Shown: one piece after another, positions 49,609 through 59,000 of the stretch
How positions within the stretch are numbered: position 1 is the first letter of the stretch
How the letters are laid out: every line of letters begins with the position of its first letter
Source: Verrucomicrobiota bacterium
GTDB taxonomy: Bacteria; Verrucomicrobiota; Verrucomicrobiia; Opitutales; Opitutaceae
Assembly (NCBI GenBank): GCA_028293545.1
Contig: JAQGOP010000043.1
Coordinates: forward strand, 1-63,650
DNA length: 63,650 bases
Reading direction: 5' to 3'
Notes under the pieces: generated by a model
Told to the model about the DNA's origin: nothing
The model's input: only the letters and a program-made list of their open reading frames with translations
Database searches by the model: none
Program-made: the position numbers and the translations under genes

Positions 49609-50679
49609 GTGACCCCGCGTGACTATCGATTGAATGGAACCGAAGGCGCCCGCGCCGAGCAGGCGGGACTCGCGTCGGCGACCTGGTATGCGTCCGCCAT
49701 CCCGCGGAAACGCCTCAAGGAACTGATGCAGCGGCGCAACGGCCCCGCGATCCGCGACACGCTGATTTGGCTCGGCGCACTCATTGCGACCGGCGCCTGG
49801 GGCTACCACGCCTGGGGCACCTGGTGGGCTGTGCCGGCGTTTGCCGCTTACGGCGTGCTCTACGGGTCGGCGTGCGATTCCCGCTGGCACGAATGCGGCC
49901 ACGGCACGGCGTTCAAGACCCCGTGGATGAACGACGTCGTTTACCACCTCGCGAGATTCATGGTCCTGCGCGAATCGACCTCGTGGCGCTGGAGCCACGC
50001 GCGCCATCACACCGATACGATCATCGTCGGCCGCGATCCCGAGATCGCCGTGCCGCGCCCCGCGAACCTCCGGAATATCCTCCTGAATTTCGTCTACCTT
50101 CCCGGCGGCTACAGCGAGCTTCGCAAGACCGTGATCCACGCGACGGGACGCCTGCCTGCGGGCGAGGAAACCTATATCCCCGAGGGCGAGCGCAAGAGTG
50201 TCTGCTTCACGGCGCGCATCTACGTTTTGATCTACCTCGCGTTCATCGCGTGGGCGGTCGCGATCCGGAGTTTCCTGCCGCTGATGTATGTCCTGCTGCC
50301 TTCGTTTTATGGCGCGTGGCTGATGATCGTGTTCGGGCTGACGCAGCACGCGGGGTTGGCGGAGGACGTGCTCGATCACCGCCTGAACTGCCGCACCGTG
50401 TACATGAATCCCGTTCTTCGATTCCTCTATTGGAACATGAACTACCATGTGGAGCACCACATGTACCCGATGGTGCCGTACCACGCGCTTCCGGCCTTGC
50501 ACGCCGAGCTGAAGGCGGACCTGCCGAAACCCTACCCCGGCTTGTGGGCGGCCTACCGCGAAATCATTCCCGCGCTCCTGCGCCAGCGGAAGGACCCGGG
50601 TTATTTCGTCAAACGCGAACTGCCGCCCTCGGCGCCTGCGATGTCGCTCGATGCGGCGTCAGTGGGGCAGGCGGGTTAG
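49609..50679 (+). CDS. Membrane fatty-acid desaturase/hydroxylase (MocD-like)
   Basis: 356 residues from a GTG at 49609; no ATG fits better. The three di-iron histidine boxes are present: HECGHGT (~100), HARHH (~130) and HVEHHMYP (~285). Membrane segments include IRDTLIWLGALIATGAWGYH and SVCFTARIYVLIYLAFIAWA. A Rieske ferredoxin gene follows 12 bases downstream, and a desaturase plus dedicated ferredoxin matches MocD/MocE of rhizobial rhizopine loci and related hydrocarbon oxygenases. The reaction here is not known; lipid desaturation or hydroxylation is likely. The frame is open upstream into the kinase gene, but that part is non-coding. Confidence 0.88.
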   Translation: MTPRDYRLNGTEGARAEQAGLASATWYASAIPRKRLKELMQRRNGPAIRDTLIWLGALIATGAWGYHAWGTWWAVPAFAAYGVLYGSACDSRWHECGHGTAFKTPWMNDVVYHLARFMVLRESTSWRWSHARHHTDTIIVGRDPEIAVPRPANLRNILLNFVYLPGGYSELRKTVIHATGRLPAGEETYIPEGERKSVCFTARIYVLIYLAFIAWAVAIRSFLPLMYVLLPSFYGAWLMIVFGLTQHAGLAEDVLDHRLNCRTVYMNPVLRFLYWNMNYHVEHHMYPMVPYHALPALHAELKADLPKPYPGLWAAYREIIPALLRQRKDPGYFVKRELPPSAPAMSLDAASVGQAG

Positions 50680-50691
50680 TGGAAAAGCGGA

Positions 50692-51012
50692 ATGAGTGAG
50701 ACGTGGATCAACGCCTGTGCGCCTGACGATATCGCGATCGAGGACGTGATCCGTTTTGACCTGGGGGAACGGTCCTTCGCGGTGTATCGCACGGGACCAT
50801 CGGCGTTTCATGTCACCGATGGATTTTGCACCCATGCCCACGTGCATCTGGCCGACGGGTTCGTGATGGGCACGGTGATCGAATGCCCGAAACACAATGG
50901 CCGGTTCGATTGCGTGACGGGCAAGGCCATCCGCAAGCCGGCATGCGTCGACCTCGTCACCTATCCCGTGAAAGTCGAAAACGGCCGTGTCTTTTTTCGC
51001 CTGGTTGAATGA
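50692..51012 (+). CDS. Rieske-type ferredoxin (MocE-like)
   Basis: A 106-residue soluble [2Fe-2S] Rieske protein that would deliver electrons to the neighbouring desaturase. The cluster ligands are CTHAHVHL and CPKHNGRFD (C-x-H ... C-x2-H). The N-terminal strand IRFDLGERSFAVYRT and C-terminal YPVKVENGRVFFRL complete the small beta fold. It starts 12 bases after the desaturase stop. A ferredoxin reductase is not encoded nearby and must come from elsewhere in the genome. Confidence 0.93.
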   Translation: MSETWINACAPDDIAIEDVIRFDLGERSFAVYRTGPSAFHVTDGFCTHAHVHLADGFVMGTVIECPKHNGRFDCVTGKAIRKPACVDLVTYPVKVENGRVFFRLVE

Positions 51013-51017
51013 GCGAA

Positions 51018-51040
51018 GGCGCCACGGTTTTCGTGGCGCC
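51018..51040. terminator. Strong hairpin between convergent genes
   Basis: GGCGCCACG (51018-51026), loop GTTTT, CGTGGCGCC (51032-51040): nine perfect pairs. It starts six bases after the Rieske gene stop and lies 18 bases beyond the convergent response-regulator gene stop. There is no long U-run on either side, so it may be a Rho-assisted or bidirectional attenuator-type terminator. Confidence 0.6.
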
Positions 51041-51057
51041 CAAAATTCGCGGTGCCT

Positions 51058-51444
51058 TCAGCCGTGGCGGGCCAGGGCGCGGGCGATGGCATCGATCAGG
51101 TGGGCGGGGGCGGCGGCTTTCTCGAGGAAGTCCACCGCGCCGGCGGCACGGGCGCGGGCCTCCACGCGCGGGTCGGTCTGGCCGGTGTGGAAAATGACCG
51201 GAAAGGTGTGGCCGGCCTCCGCCAGCTGACGCTGCAATTCGAGGCCGTTGATCATCGGGAGGTTCGCGTCGAGGACCAGGCACGAGGTCAGCGCGACGTC
51301 GTTGGACGCAAGGTACGACTCGGCCGTGCCATGCGTGCGACAGGCAAACCCGTGCAGTTCCAGTTGGTCGTAAACCAAATCGCGCAGCCAGGGGTCGTCA
51401 TCCACCACGACGATCAACGATGGATGCTGGGAGAGGCGGGTCAT
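51058..51444 (-). CDS. Stand-alone receiver protein (FixJ-type response regulator domain)
   Basis: 128 residues. The start at 51444 gives MTRLSQHPSLIVVVDDDPWL, acidic pocket DDD. The phosphorylated Asp is in LVLDANLPMINGLELQ, the switch Thr in VIFHTGQTD, and the conserved Lys in DFLEKAAAPAHL. No DNA-binding domain follows, so it transmits signal by protein contact or has lost its output. Its fold branch is that of FixJ/TodT regulators. Histidine kinase 48117-49421 is the closest kinase, on the same strand but separated by the desaturase pair. Confidence 0.92.
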   Translation of the reverse strand: MTRLSQHPSLIVVVDDDPWLRDLVYDQLELHGFACRTHGTAESYLASNDVALTSCLVLDANLPMINGLELQRQLAEAGHTFPVIFHTGQTDPRVEARARAAGAVDFLEKAAAPAHLIDAIARALARHG

Positions 51445-51512
51445 GTCAGGTCGCAAAGGCTTCGAGTCATCCGAGCGGATTTTTTGAGCCCAAGTCAACG
51501 CGCTTGAGCGAT

Positions 51513-52460
51513 TCACGTTTTGGTGCGCGGCGCGGTTTCCAGCGTGCGGAAATCCAGGCCGCCGTCGCTTTCGGAGGTGATGCGGGTGAATTCCGCGCCG
51601 ATGAAGACGATCTGCCCGGCGTAGTAACTCCACAGCAGCAGCGCGACCAGCGTCCCAGCCGTGCCATAGGCCGACATCACGATCGTGTGGCCGAGGTAGA
51701 ACGTCAGTGCGTTTTTGCCGACGGTGAAAAGCACGCCCGTCACCAGCGCCCCCAGCCAGACGTGACGCCAGCGAATCTTCGTGTCAGGCAGGAGCTTGAA
51801 GATCATGGCGAACAGGCAGGTGACCACCGTCAGGGACAGGAGGTCGTTCGCGATTTGGAGCAGGGCGACCGAGAGTTGGAAATAAGTCGCCGTGTGCTTG
51901 CCAATCCAAGTGAGGATCGAACTGAGAATCAGTGAAACGAGCAGCAGGAACCCGGAGACCATCACGGTCGCGAGGGAAAACAAGCGCCGGCGGACGAAGT
52001 GCATCCAGTCCTTGATCGGCGGCGTGTGCACGCGCCAGATCGAGTTGAGTGCATCCTGCAGATGGTGAAACACCCCGAGCGCGCCGAACATCAAGGTCGC
52101 TGCGCCCACGAGGGTCGCGATGGTGCCGGTGGTGGTGGTCGCCGGGCTCTGGATCGATTCCACGACCGCGCGGGCCTGCGGTCCCAGGAGCCATTCGACG
52201 TCCTGCGTTACCTCTGCGCGGGCCGTGCCGCCTTGGAAAAGAAATCCGGCCACGGCGATCGCGAGCACGAGGAGGGGTGCGACAGCGATCGTGGTGTAGA
52301 AAGCCAGCGCTGCGCCAAGGCGGCTGACGTTGTCCGTGATAAAAGCCTTGGCCGTGCGGGCCAGGATTTCAGCCGTGCGACTGAGCAGGCTGGTCTTGCG
52401 CGCCTCGCGGGCTTTGGCCTTTTCGTTTTCGACTGAGCGGCGAGTGATTCGGGCGGCCAT
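51513..52460 (-). CDS. BrkB/YihY family inner-membrane protein
   Basis: 315 residues with six membrane segments. The YihY/BrkB pattern is clear: NVSRLGAALAFYTTIAVAPL near the start, LVGAATLMFGALGVFHHLQD, LNSIWRV, FSLATVMVSGFLLLVSLILS, WRHVWLGALVTGVLFTVGK and TLVALLLWSYYAGQIVFIGA with EFTRI at the end. The charged N-terminal ~30 residues are cytoplasmic. The family was once called ribonuclease BN by mistake; its function is unsettled, possibly transport. It is a single gene. Confidence 0.93.
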   Translation of the reverse strand: MAARITRRSVENEKAKAREARKTSLLSRTAEILARTAKAFITDNVSRLGAALAFYTTIAVAPLLVLAIAVAGFLFQGGTARAEVTQDVEWLLGPQARAVVESIQSPATTTTGTIATLVGAATLMFGALGVFHHLQDALNSIWRVHTPPIKDWMHFVRRRLFSLATVMVSGFLLLVSLILSSILTWIGKHTATYFQLSVALLQIANDLLSLTVVTCLFAMIFKLLPDTKIRWRHVWLGALVTGVLFTVGKNALTFYLGHTIVMSAYGTAGTLVALLLWSYYAGQIVFIGAEFTRITSESDGGLDFRTLETAPRTKT

Positions 52461-52523
52461 CGTGAAGCGAAGGGTTGAACGTCGGGCGCGCCGGCCAATC
52501 TCCCACCCGCACGCGGACCGCCC

Positions 52524-52913
52524 TCAGGGATTGTGCCGACGGCGCGCGGCGGCGATCATCTGCTCGTGCTGGGCTTCTTCCACGCCTTCGGTGACGAGGC
52601 GCTCGATGCTCTTTTGTTCGTCATCCGCCTCGCGGTCCGGGGTCTGGTGGCCGAGATCGGAAACGGGCTCGCTCGGGTCGCGCGTGACCGCGCGCTCACT
52701 GGACGCGTCGGACTCGGTGGGATCGGACAAATCGCCGCCCTCGAGTTCGCGGGCGGCCTGCTGGCGCTCATCAGCGCCGGGTTCGACATGACCCGCGATA
52801 TCGGCGAGTTCCGCCGCGCGGCGCTCAAGGTCGTCGGACGTCAACACCCCCGAACCCTTGCCGTGAACCAAGATCTTACCGGAGTTAGGTTGGACGATTT
52901 TTTTCATGTCCAT
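52524..52913 (-). CDS. Small acidic hypothetical protein
   Basis: 129 residues, hydrophilic and acidic with low-complexity helical parts (AARELEGGDLSDPTESDASS, DREADDEQKSIERLVTEGVE). The start MDMKKIVQPNSGKILVHGKG (52913; an ATG two codons later is equally possible) forms a short beta-like N-terminus that may be a partner-binding segment. No signal peptide, membrane segment or known family. Codon usage matches the neighbours and the frame is clean, so it is probably expressed. It lies 63 bases upstream of the BrkB-type gene on the same strand. Confidence 0.6.
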   Translation of the reverse strand: MDMKKIVQPNSGKILVHGKGSGVLTSDDLERRAAELADIAGHVEPGADERQQAARELEGGDLSDPTESDASSERAVTRDPSEPVSDLGHQTPDREADDEQKSIERLVTEGVEEAQHEQMIAAARRRHNP

Positions 52914-52967
52914 TTGGACCGCACGGGAAGGCCGCGGTTCGCGTCCGGCAAAGATAACCGGAAAAAC

Positions 52968-53204
52968 TTTTTAACCGCGAATGGACGCGAATGAACGCAA
53001 ATCCGGATTCCGGACCCGGAAGATTGGCCGCAAAAAAGCGCAAATTTCCGGGGCTTCGAAACGAAATTTCCGCGCGCTTATAAGCGCTCCCAAATCTCCT
53101 TCGCAGCCGCGGAAACTTGCGTTTCTTTGCGGCCAACCCTCCGAGGTATTGGTTTAGGTTCCGGCTCGGATTCGCGTTCCTTCGCGTCCATTCGCGGTTA
53201 AAAA
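52968..53204. repeat. Family A inverted pair with a family E pair nested inside
   Basis: Outer arms at 52968-53005 and 53167-53204 (38 bases, two mismatches) are family A. The inner arms TTGGCCGCAAAAAAGCGCAA (53024) and its inverted relative ending GCGGCCAA (53136) are family E, 27 bases with three mismatches, the same family as 9833-10001. A smaller palindrome GCGCGCTTATAAGCGC (53082-53097) sits at the centre. The gap 52914-53249 holds nothing else. Confidence 0.88.
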
Positions 53205-53249
53205 AAGATCGGGCTTGGAGTGGGCGGGGGTCGCTGAGACAACATTTCC

Positions 53250-54554
53250 ATGGCGTATGCTCCCCCGGAAAACCCGGCGAATCCCAAAGGCGCGGGCGGA
53301 ATCAGCCTCACCAAGCAAATCGTCATCGGCCTCGTCGTCGGCGTGCTGATCGGATGGTGGATGAGCCGCCTGTCCGATGCGGGCCGGGCGTCATGGGACA
53401 CCTGGCTCGCGCTGGTGCGCGATGTCTTCCTCCATCTCATCAAGGTGATGATCGCGCCGCTGATCTTCGCCAGCGTCGTCCAAGGTTTCGCGGGCACCGG
53501 CGATTTGAAGAAGGCCCGGCGCATCGGGATCAAGGCGCTCATTTATTTTGAAGTCGTCACCACGCTCGCGCTCGTGGTCGGGCTGTTCGTCGTCAACGTC
53601 GTGAAGCCGGGCGCCGGCGTCACCCTCGCCGCGCAGGCGCCGGTGGCGGGCGCCGTGGTGGCGAAGCCGTTGTCGGGGGCGGAGATAATCCTCCACATGT
53701 TTCCGACGAGCCTGTTTGACTCGATGGCGCGCAACGACGTCCTCCAGATCGTGGTCTTCGCGGTCCTGTTCGCGATTGCGGTCACCGCCGCCGGCGAGGC
53801 GGGTCGGCCGGTGGTGGAATTCTGCGGGAGCCTCACCCAGGTCATGTTCAAGTTTGCCGGGCTGATCATGAAGTTCGCGCCTTTCGGCGTGGGCGCGGCG
53901 ATCGCCGTCACGGTGGGGCACCAGGGCCTCGGCTCGGTGCTGGTGCTGGGCAAGCTCGTGCTGACCCTCTACGCCGCGCTCGTGATTTTCATCGTGTTTG
54001 TGTTCGGCGCCGTGATCTGGATCGCGAAGGTCCCGCTGAAACCATTCGTGCGCGCCGTGCGCGAGCCGTTCACGCTGGCGTTCGCGACGGCGAACAGCGA
54101 GGCGGCGCTGCCGAAGGCGTTTGAGTTGATGGAGCGGCTCGGCGTGCCGCGCGGGATTGTCGGCTTCGTGCTCCCGGCGGGGTATTCATTCAATCTCGAC
54201 GGTTCGACGCTCCACCTCGCCGTCGCGTCGGTGTTCGTCGCCCAGGCGGCGGAAACCACGACCGGGATCCATTTCGGGATCGGCGAGCAAATCACGATGA
54301 TGCTCATCCTGATGCTGACCTCAAAGGGCGTGGCCGCCGTGCCGCGCGCCTCGTTCGTCGTGCTCGTGGCCGCGCTCGAGTCGTTCAAGCTCCCGATTGC
54401 AGGCGCGTTCCTCATTTTAGGTGTCGACGCGCTGCTCGATATGGCGAGGACTTCCGTCAACGTCATGGGCAACTGCCTCGCCAGCGTAGTGGTCGCGCGT
54501 TGGGAAGGTGAATTCGACGACGCCAAGGCGGAGGCCAACTTCGGGAACCCATGA
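53250..54554 (+). CDS. Dicarboxylate/amino-acid:cation symporter (DctA/GltP family)
   Basis: A 434-residue inner-membrane symporter that imports C4-dicarboxylates, glutamate or aspartate with H+ or Na+. Family blocks are FLHLIKVMIAPLIFASVVQG, PTSLFDSMARNDVLQIVVFA, the first hairpin motif FATANSEAALPKAFELMERL (canonical SSSEATLP), FVLPAGYSFNLDGSTLHLAV and DALLDMARTSVNVMGNCLAS with the substrate-site Asp/Arg/Asn. Eight membrane segments plus two hairpin loops fit the length. Ala/Asn at positions usually Ser in the hairpin motif may alter specificity. It is a single gene. Confidence 0.93.
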   Translation: MAYAPPENPANPKGAGGISLTKQIVIGLVVGVLIGWWMSRLSDAGRASWDTWLALVRDVFLHLIKVMIAPLIFASVVQGFAGTGDLKKARRIGIKALIYFEVVTTLALVVGLFVVNVVKPGAGVTLAAQAPVAGAVVAKPLSGAEIILHMFPTSLFDSMARNDVLQIVVFAVLFAIAVTAAGEAGRPVVEFCGSLTQVMFKFAGLIMKFAPFGVGAAIAVTVGHQGLGSVLVLGKLVLTLYAALVIFIVFVFGAVIWIAKVPLKPFVRAVREPFTLAFATANSEAALPKAFELMERLGVPRGIVGFVLPAGYSFNLDGSTLHLAVASVFVAQAAETTTGIHFGIGEQITMMLILMLTSKGVAAVPRASFVVLVAALESFKLPIAGAFLILGVDALLDMARTSVNVMGNCLASVVVARWEGEFDDAKAEANFGNP

Positions 54555-54629
54555 TGGGAAACCCCCGGCGGGAAAGCCCGTCTTCCTTCGGATTTTTGGA
54601 TTTTTTGAACTTAGGATTTTTTACCAACC

Positions 54630-55214
54630 ATGTCTTCCCCATTTAACGCCGTTCTTCTCGCCGCCGGTCATTCGATTCGCATGCGACGGGACAAGGCCCT
54701 GCTCGAATTCGAGGGAGAAATCATGTGGCAGCGCCAGCGTGATTTGCTGAAACGGGCGGGCGCGCAGGAAATTTTCCTCTCGGCCCGGGCGAATCAACCT
54801 TGGGCCGACGCGGCCGAGGGATTCGCCGCCGTCGTGCGGGACGCCAGCGGCGACAGTGGTCCGCTGGGGGGAATCGCCGCCGGGCTGGAGCGGAGTTCGC
54901 TCACCCACCTCGCGGTGCTCGCGGTGGATTTGCCGCGCATGAGCGAACGCTGGTTCGAGATTTTGAATGCGAGTGCGGGTTCCGGGGTTGGAGCAGTGGG
55001 GAAGCTCGGCGGATTTTTCGAGCCGCTCGCCGCGATTTACCCGCGCGAACTCTTGCCCCTGGCCCAAGCGGCCTTGCAGCGTCGCGAATTGTCGCTGCAA
55101 AAACTGCTCACGGCTGCCGTCGCGCAGGGCCTGATGCAGGTGCGGGAGATTTCCCCGGAGGAAGCCGGCTGGTTCGCCAACTGGAACGAACCTGCGGCGG
55201 TCGCCGAAAATTAA
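54630..55214 (+). CDS. mobA: MobA-like molybdenum cofactor guanylyltransferase
   Basis: 194 residues. The nucleotide-binding loop LLAAGHSIRMRRDKALLEFE matches the MobA/CTP-transferase pattern LAGGxSxRMGxDKAxL, with Ala, His and Arg in places of Gly, so activity may be altered. GDSGPLGGIAAGLERS binds the guanine, LAVLAVDLPRMS holds the metal-site Asp, and FEPLAAIYPRELLPLAQAAL is the late signature. It would join GMP to molybdopterin in the cytoplasm. It overlaps the convergent membrane-protein gene by four bases. No other molybdopterin gene lies in this window. Confidence 0.85.
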   Translation: MSSPFNAVLLAAGHSIRMRRDKALLEFEGEIMWQRQRDLLKRAGAQEIFLSARANQPWADAAEGFAAVVRDASGDSGPLGGIAAGLERSSLTHLAVLAVDLPRMSERWFEILNASAGSGVGAVGKLGGFFEPLAAIYPRELLPLAQAALQRRELSLQKLLTAAVAQGLMQVREISPEEAGWFANWNEPAAVAEN

Positions 55215-55723
55215 GCTTCGTCTGCCTGCAACGCCGCCGTGACCGCCGCGCGGCGGCGGTGGTAGAACAGTGCCATGCCGCCTTGGTAGAGGATGGTGAA
55301 GACGGCAAAAAAACCGTAGGTCATCCAGTACGACAGGCGCAGGAATCCATCCTCGGTCAGGTCCGTTTGCTTGAAGGACTCGCGCATCTTGTCCGTCACG
55401 TTGGCGCGCAGCGGCTCGAGGTCCATGTGGCTCAGCTGCCAGGCGCAGAGCGAAAGGATGAAGGCCATGCAGAACAGCTGGCCGCCCACCAGCCAGTTGA
55501 GCCCGCGCTCATGTCCACGCCACAGCAGGGACGCGCCGTGGAGCGTCAGCGCGCCGGTGCCCGCCACGAGCAACCACGACAGCACGCTGCCGACCTCCCC
55601 GGCGGTCGCGCCGAGCAGGGCGAAGAAACTCGCGACGATCATCATCCAGGTCCCGTTGACGCGTGCGTGCCGGACCACGCGTTCCAGCGTTTCAGTGGGA
55701 AGAAGGGGAGGAGTTTGGGCCAT
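55211..55723 (-). CDS. Small membrane protein of unknown function
   Basis: 170 residues. The start at 55723 gives MAQTPPLLPTETLERVVRHA and four membrane segments: GTWMMIVASFFALLGATAG, VLSWLLVAGTGALTLHGASL, LNWLVGGQLFCMAFILSLCA and YWMTYGFFAVFTILYQGGMA. The loop before the last (LEPLRANVTDKMRESFKQTD) is amphipathic. No family recognised; the layout is seen in uncharacterised Verrucomicrobiota membrane proteins. The frame extends to 55876 through repeat DNA, which was rejected. Its end overlaps the mobA-like gene end by four bases. Confidence 0.72.
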   Translation of the reverse strand: MAQTPPLLPTETLERVVRHARVNGTWMMIVASFFALLGATAGEVGSVLSWLLVAGTGALTLHGASLLWRGHERGLNWLVGGQLFCMAFILSLCAWQLSHMDLEPLRANVTDKMRESFKQTDLTEDGFLRLSYWMTYGFFAVFTILYQGGMALFYHRRRAAVTAALQADEA

Positions 55724-55785
55724 GCGAAGGAGAACGAAGCGATGCGGAAGGTCGTTGCAATCGGAGTCGCGGGGGATGTCAACGA

Positions 55786-55959
55786 GTAGCGCAGGCGGCC
55801 CGCCTGCTTCGGCGGAAGTAGCGAGTAGCGCGTAGCGGGTAGCGAGTAGTCGGACCCTATGGTAACGGTGCACCACTCCCCCAGGAGTCCGGATGGTCTA
55901 CTCGCTACGCGATACTCACTACTCGCTACTTCGAAAAGCAGGCGGGCCGCCTGCGCTAC
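55786..55959. repeat. Repeat family B inverted pair
   Basis: The left arm GTAGCGCAGGCGGCCCGCCT and right arm ending GGCGGGCCGCCTGCGCTAC at 55959 are inverted. Next to each core are GAAGTAGCGAGTAGCG-type tracts in opposite orientations. The element lies in the 292-base gap between two divergent starts (the membrane protein and hrpA), and nothing else is recognisable there. A sister element is at 568-867. Confidence 0.87.
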
Positions 55960-56015
55960 TTTAACCCCGGACTAGACTTCGGTTCGCCCCGGCTGACATT
56001 GTCGGCGTTTGACCC

Positions 56016-59000
56016 ATGTCCGCGCGTCCCCCTGAGCAACCGTTTCCGTTTCGCCTCGAGTTCCCTCCCGAGCTGCCCATCAGCGCGCGGGCGGAGGAAA
56101 TCGTCGCGGCCATCCAGGAAAACTCGGTCGTGATCCTCGCGGGCGAAACCGGCTCCGGCAAAACCACGCAGATCCCGAAGATGTGCCTGGCGGCGGGACG
56201 CGGGCGGAACGGGCGGATCGCGTGCACGCAGCCGCGGCGCGTCGCGGCGCTCTCGATTTCGCGGCGCGTGGCCGACGAGCTCGGCGTGACGTGGGGCCGC
56301 GAGGTGGGCTGCAAGATCCGCTTCAACGACGAGACCACGAAGTCCACGGTGATCAAGTTCCTCACGGACGGCATGCTGCTCGCGGAAGTGCAGGGCGACC
56401 CGCTGCTACGCGAGTACGACACGCTGATCATCGACGAGGCGCACGAGCGCTCGCTCAACATCGACTTCCTGCTGGGTCACCTGCGGACGCTCCGCTACAA
56501 ACGGCCGGAGCTGAAGATCATCATCACGTCCGCGACGATCGACACGGCGATGTTCAGCGAGGCGTTCGATGGCGCGCCGGTGTTGACGGTGGAAGGCCGG
56601 ACTTTTCCCGTGGAAGTGATTTACGCGCCGTTGGATTCGTTCGGGTCGGACGCGGCCGAGGGCGACGAAAAGGAAGCGAAGGCGGAAGCGCTGCATTACA
56701 TCGACGGCGCGGTGGAAGCCGTGGAGCGCATCGTACGCGAGAGCGGCAGCGGCGACATCCTCGTCTTCATGCCCAGCGAGCGCGACATCCGCGAGGCGAG
56801 CGACCTGCTGGCCGGCCGGCTGCGCTCGAGCGGGCAGCCCCCCGAACTCGTTCCGCTTTTTGGCCGGCTCTCGAACGCGGAGCAGCAGCGCGTGTTCGCG
56901 CCGACGCAGCGGCGGAAAATCGTGATCGCGACCAACATCGCGGAGACGTCGCTCACCATCCCGGGCATCCGCTTCGTCGTCGACACGGGCCTGGCGCGGT
57001 TGAGCCGCTATGCGCCGCAGGCGCGGACCCGACGCCTGCCGATCGAACCGATCGCGCAGTCGAGCGCGGACCAGCGCAAGGGCCGCTCGGGCCGCGTCGC
57101 GGACGGCGTCTGCATCCGGCTTTATTCGGAGAAGGACTTTCTGGAGCGCCCTCGTTTCACGCAGCCGGAAATCCAGCGGGCCAACCTGGCGGACGTCATC
57201 CTGCGGATGAAGGCGTTCGGGTTGGGCGACATCGAGCGCTTCCCGTTCATCAACATGCCGGCGGCAAAATCGATTCGCGCCGGCTATGGGTTGCTCGAGG
57301 AACTTGGCGCGATCGAGACGGAGGCCGAGGGCGCGCCGGGCGGGGAGCGCAGTGCAACGTTCGACGACCGGGGTACGCCGGCGCTGACGCGGCAGCTGAC
57401 GCCGTTGGGGCGGGAGTTGGCGCGGCTGCCGGTGGATCCCACCGTGGGCCGGATGATCCTGCAGGCGCGCACGGAGAAGGCCTTGCGCGAGGTGCTGGTG
57501 ATCGCCTCGGGGCTTTCGATCCAGGACCCGCGCGAACGACCGATGGACAAGCAGGCGCAGGCGGACGCGGCGCATCGCCGGTTTGCGGACCCGGATTCGG
57601 ATTTTCTCACGCTCTGGAATATCTGGGAGACGTATCACGAGCAGTTCGAAAGCATGGCGCAATCGAAGCTGCGCCGTTTCTGCCGCGATCATTTCCTGAG
57701 CTACACGCGCATGCGCGAATGGCGCGACATCCACGCGCAGTTGCTCGATGTCTTGAAGGAACGCGACGGCTTCAGGATGACTTCCGCCTTCCTCGGGACC
57801 GACCCGAACGACGCGAAGGCCGCGGCCTTCGGCACCCCGCCGTACCGCGCGATCCATCGCAGCATCCTCGGGGGCCTGCTGGGCAACATCGCGCACCGCG
57901 ATGAGGAAAACGGGAACTACAAGGCAACCCATGACCGCCGTGTGAATTTGTTTCCCGGCTCGGCGTTGTTTGTGCGCGACGATCCATCGAAGCGAAAGGC
58001 GGCGCCGGCGAAGGCCGAGGGCCCGGCGCGGGGCAAAAAACCGCCGGCATGGATCATGGCGGCCGAGATCATGGAGACGACCCGGCTCTATGCGCGCACC
58101 TGCGCGCGGCTGGACCCGGCCTGGGCGTTGGAGCTGGGCGCGCACCTGGTGCGCATCGCGCACAGCGAGCCGTTTTGGAACGAGGCCTCGGGCCGGGTGA
58201 TGGCCAAGCAGCGGACGCGGTTGTACGGATTGGAACTGGAGAGCCGCGCCGTGAGCTTCGGGAAAATCGACCCGGTCCACGCCACGGAGATTTTCATTCG
58301 CGAGGGGCTGGTGAACGACACGATTGTTTTCCCGCTCGATTTCATTGCCCACAACCGGAAGGTGCGCGAACGCGTGGAAGTGATCCTGACCCGGACGCGC
58401 GACGCCGGGTACCTGAACCTCGATGAAGCCGCCTACCGGTTTTATGCGGCGCGGCTGATGCCGACGCGCGAGGCGGCGCAAGCGGCGGCGCCTGCCGGGG
58501 TAAGCGCGGTGGCCGAGTTGGTGGACCTGGTCCGCGAACGGCGCGGCGGCGCCGAGCCGAATTTCCTGATGATGGGACCGGACGACCTGCGCGACCCGGA
58601 CACGCTGGCCCACGATGCGGAAGCGTTTCCCGCGGCGCTGCCGCTCGAGAACGCGGCGCTGCCCCTGGCTTATGCGTACAAGCCGGGCCAGGTCGACGAC
58701 GGCGTGACGATCGATGTGACGACGCCGGACGCGGCGCTGCTCACGGCGGCGGCGCTGGACTGGGCCGTGCCGGGACACCTCGAGGCGAAAGTTGAGCATT
58801 ATCTCCGCGCGCTGCCGAAGGAGGTGCGGCGCTCGTTCGTGCCGCTGGCGGAAACGGCTAAGAGCCTGGCGGCGCAGGTGGCGGCGCGCGATCGATTGAC
58901 GGATCGGCGCGAATCGCTGGTCGAGGCGCTCGCCGCGCAGATCGCGGAGAGATTTCGCGTCGCGGTGGACCCGGCGATGTGGGCGGACAAGCCGTTGCCC

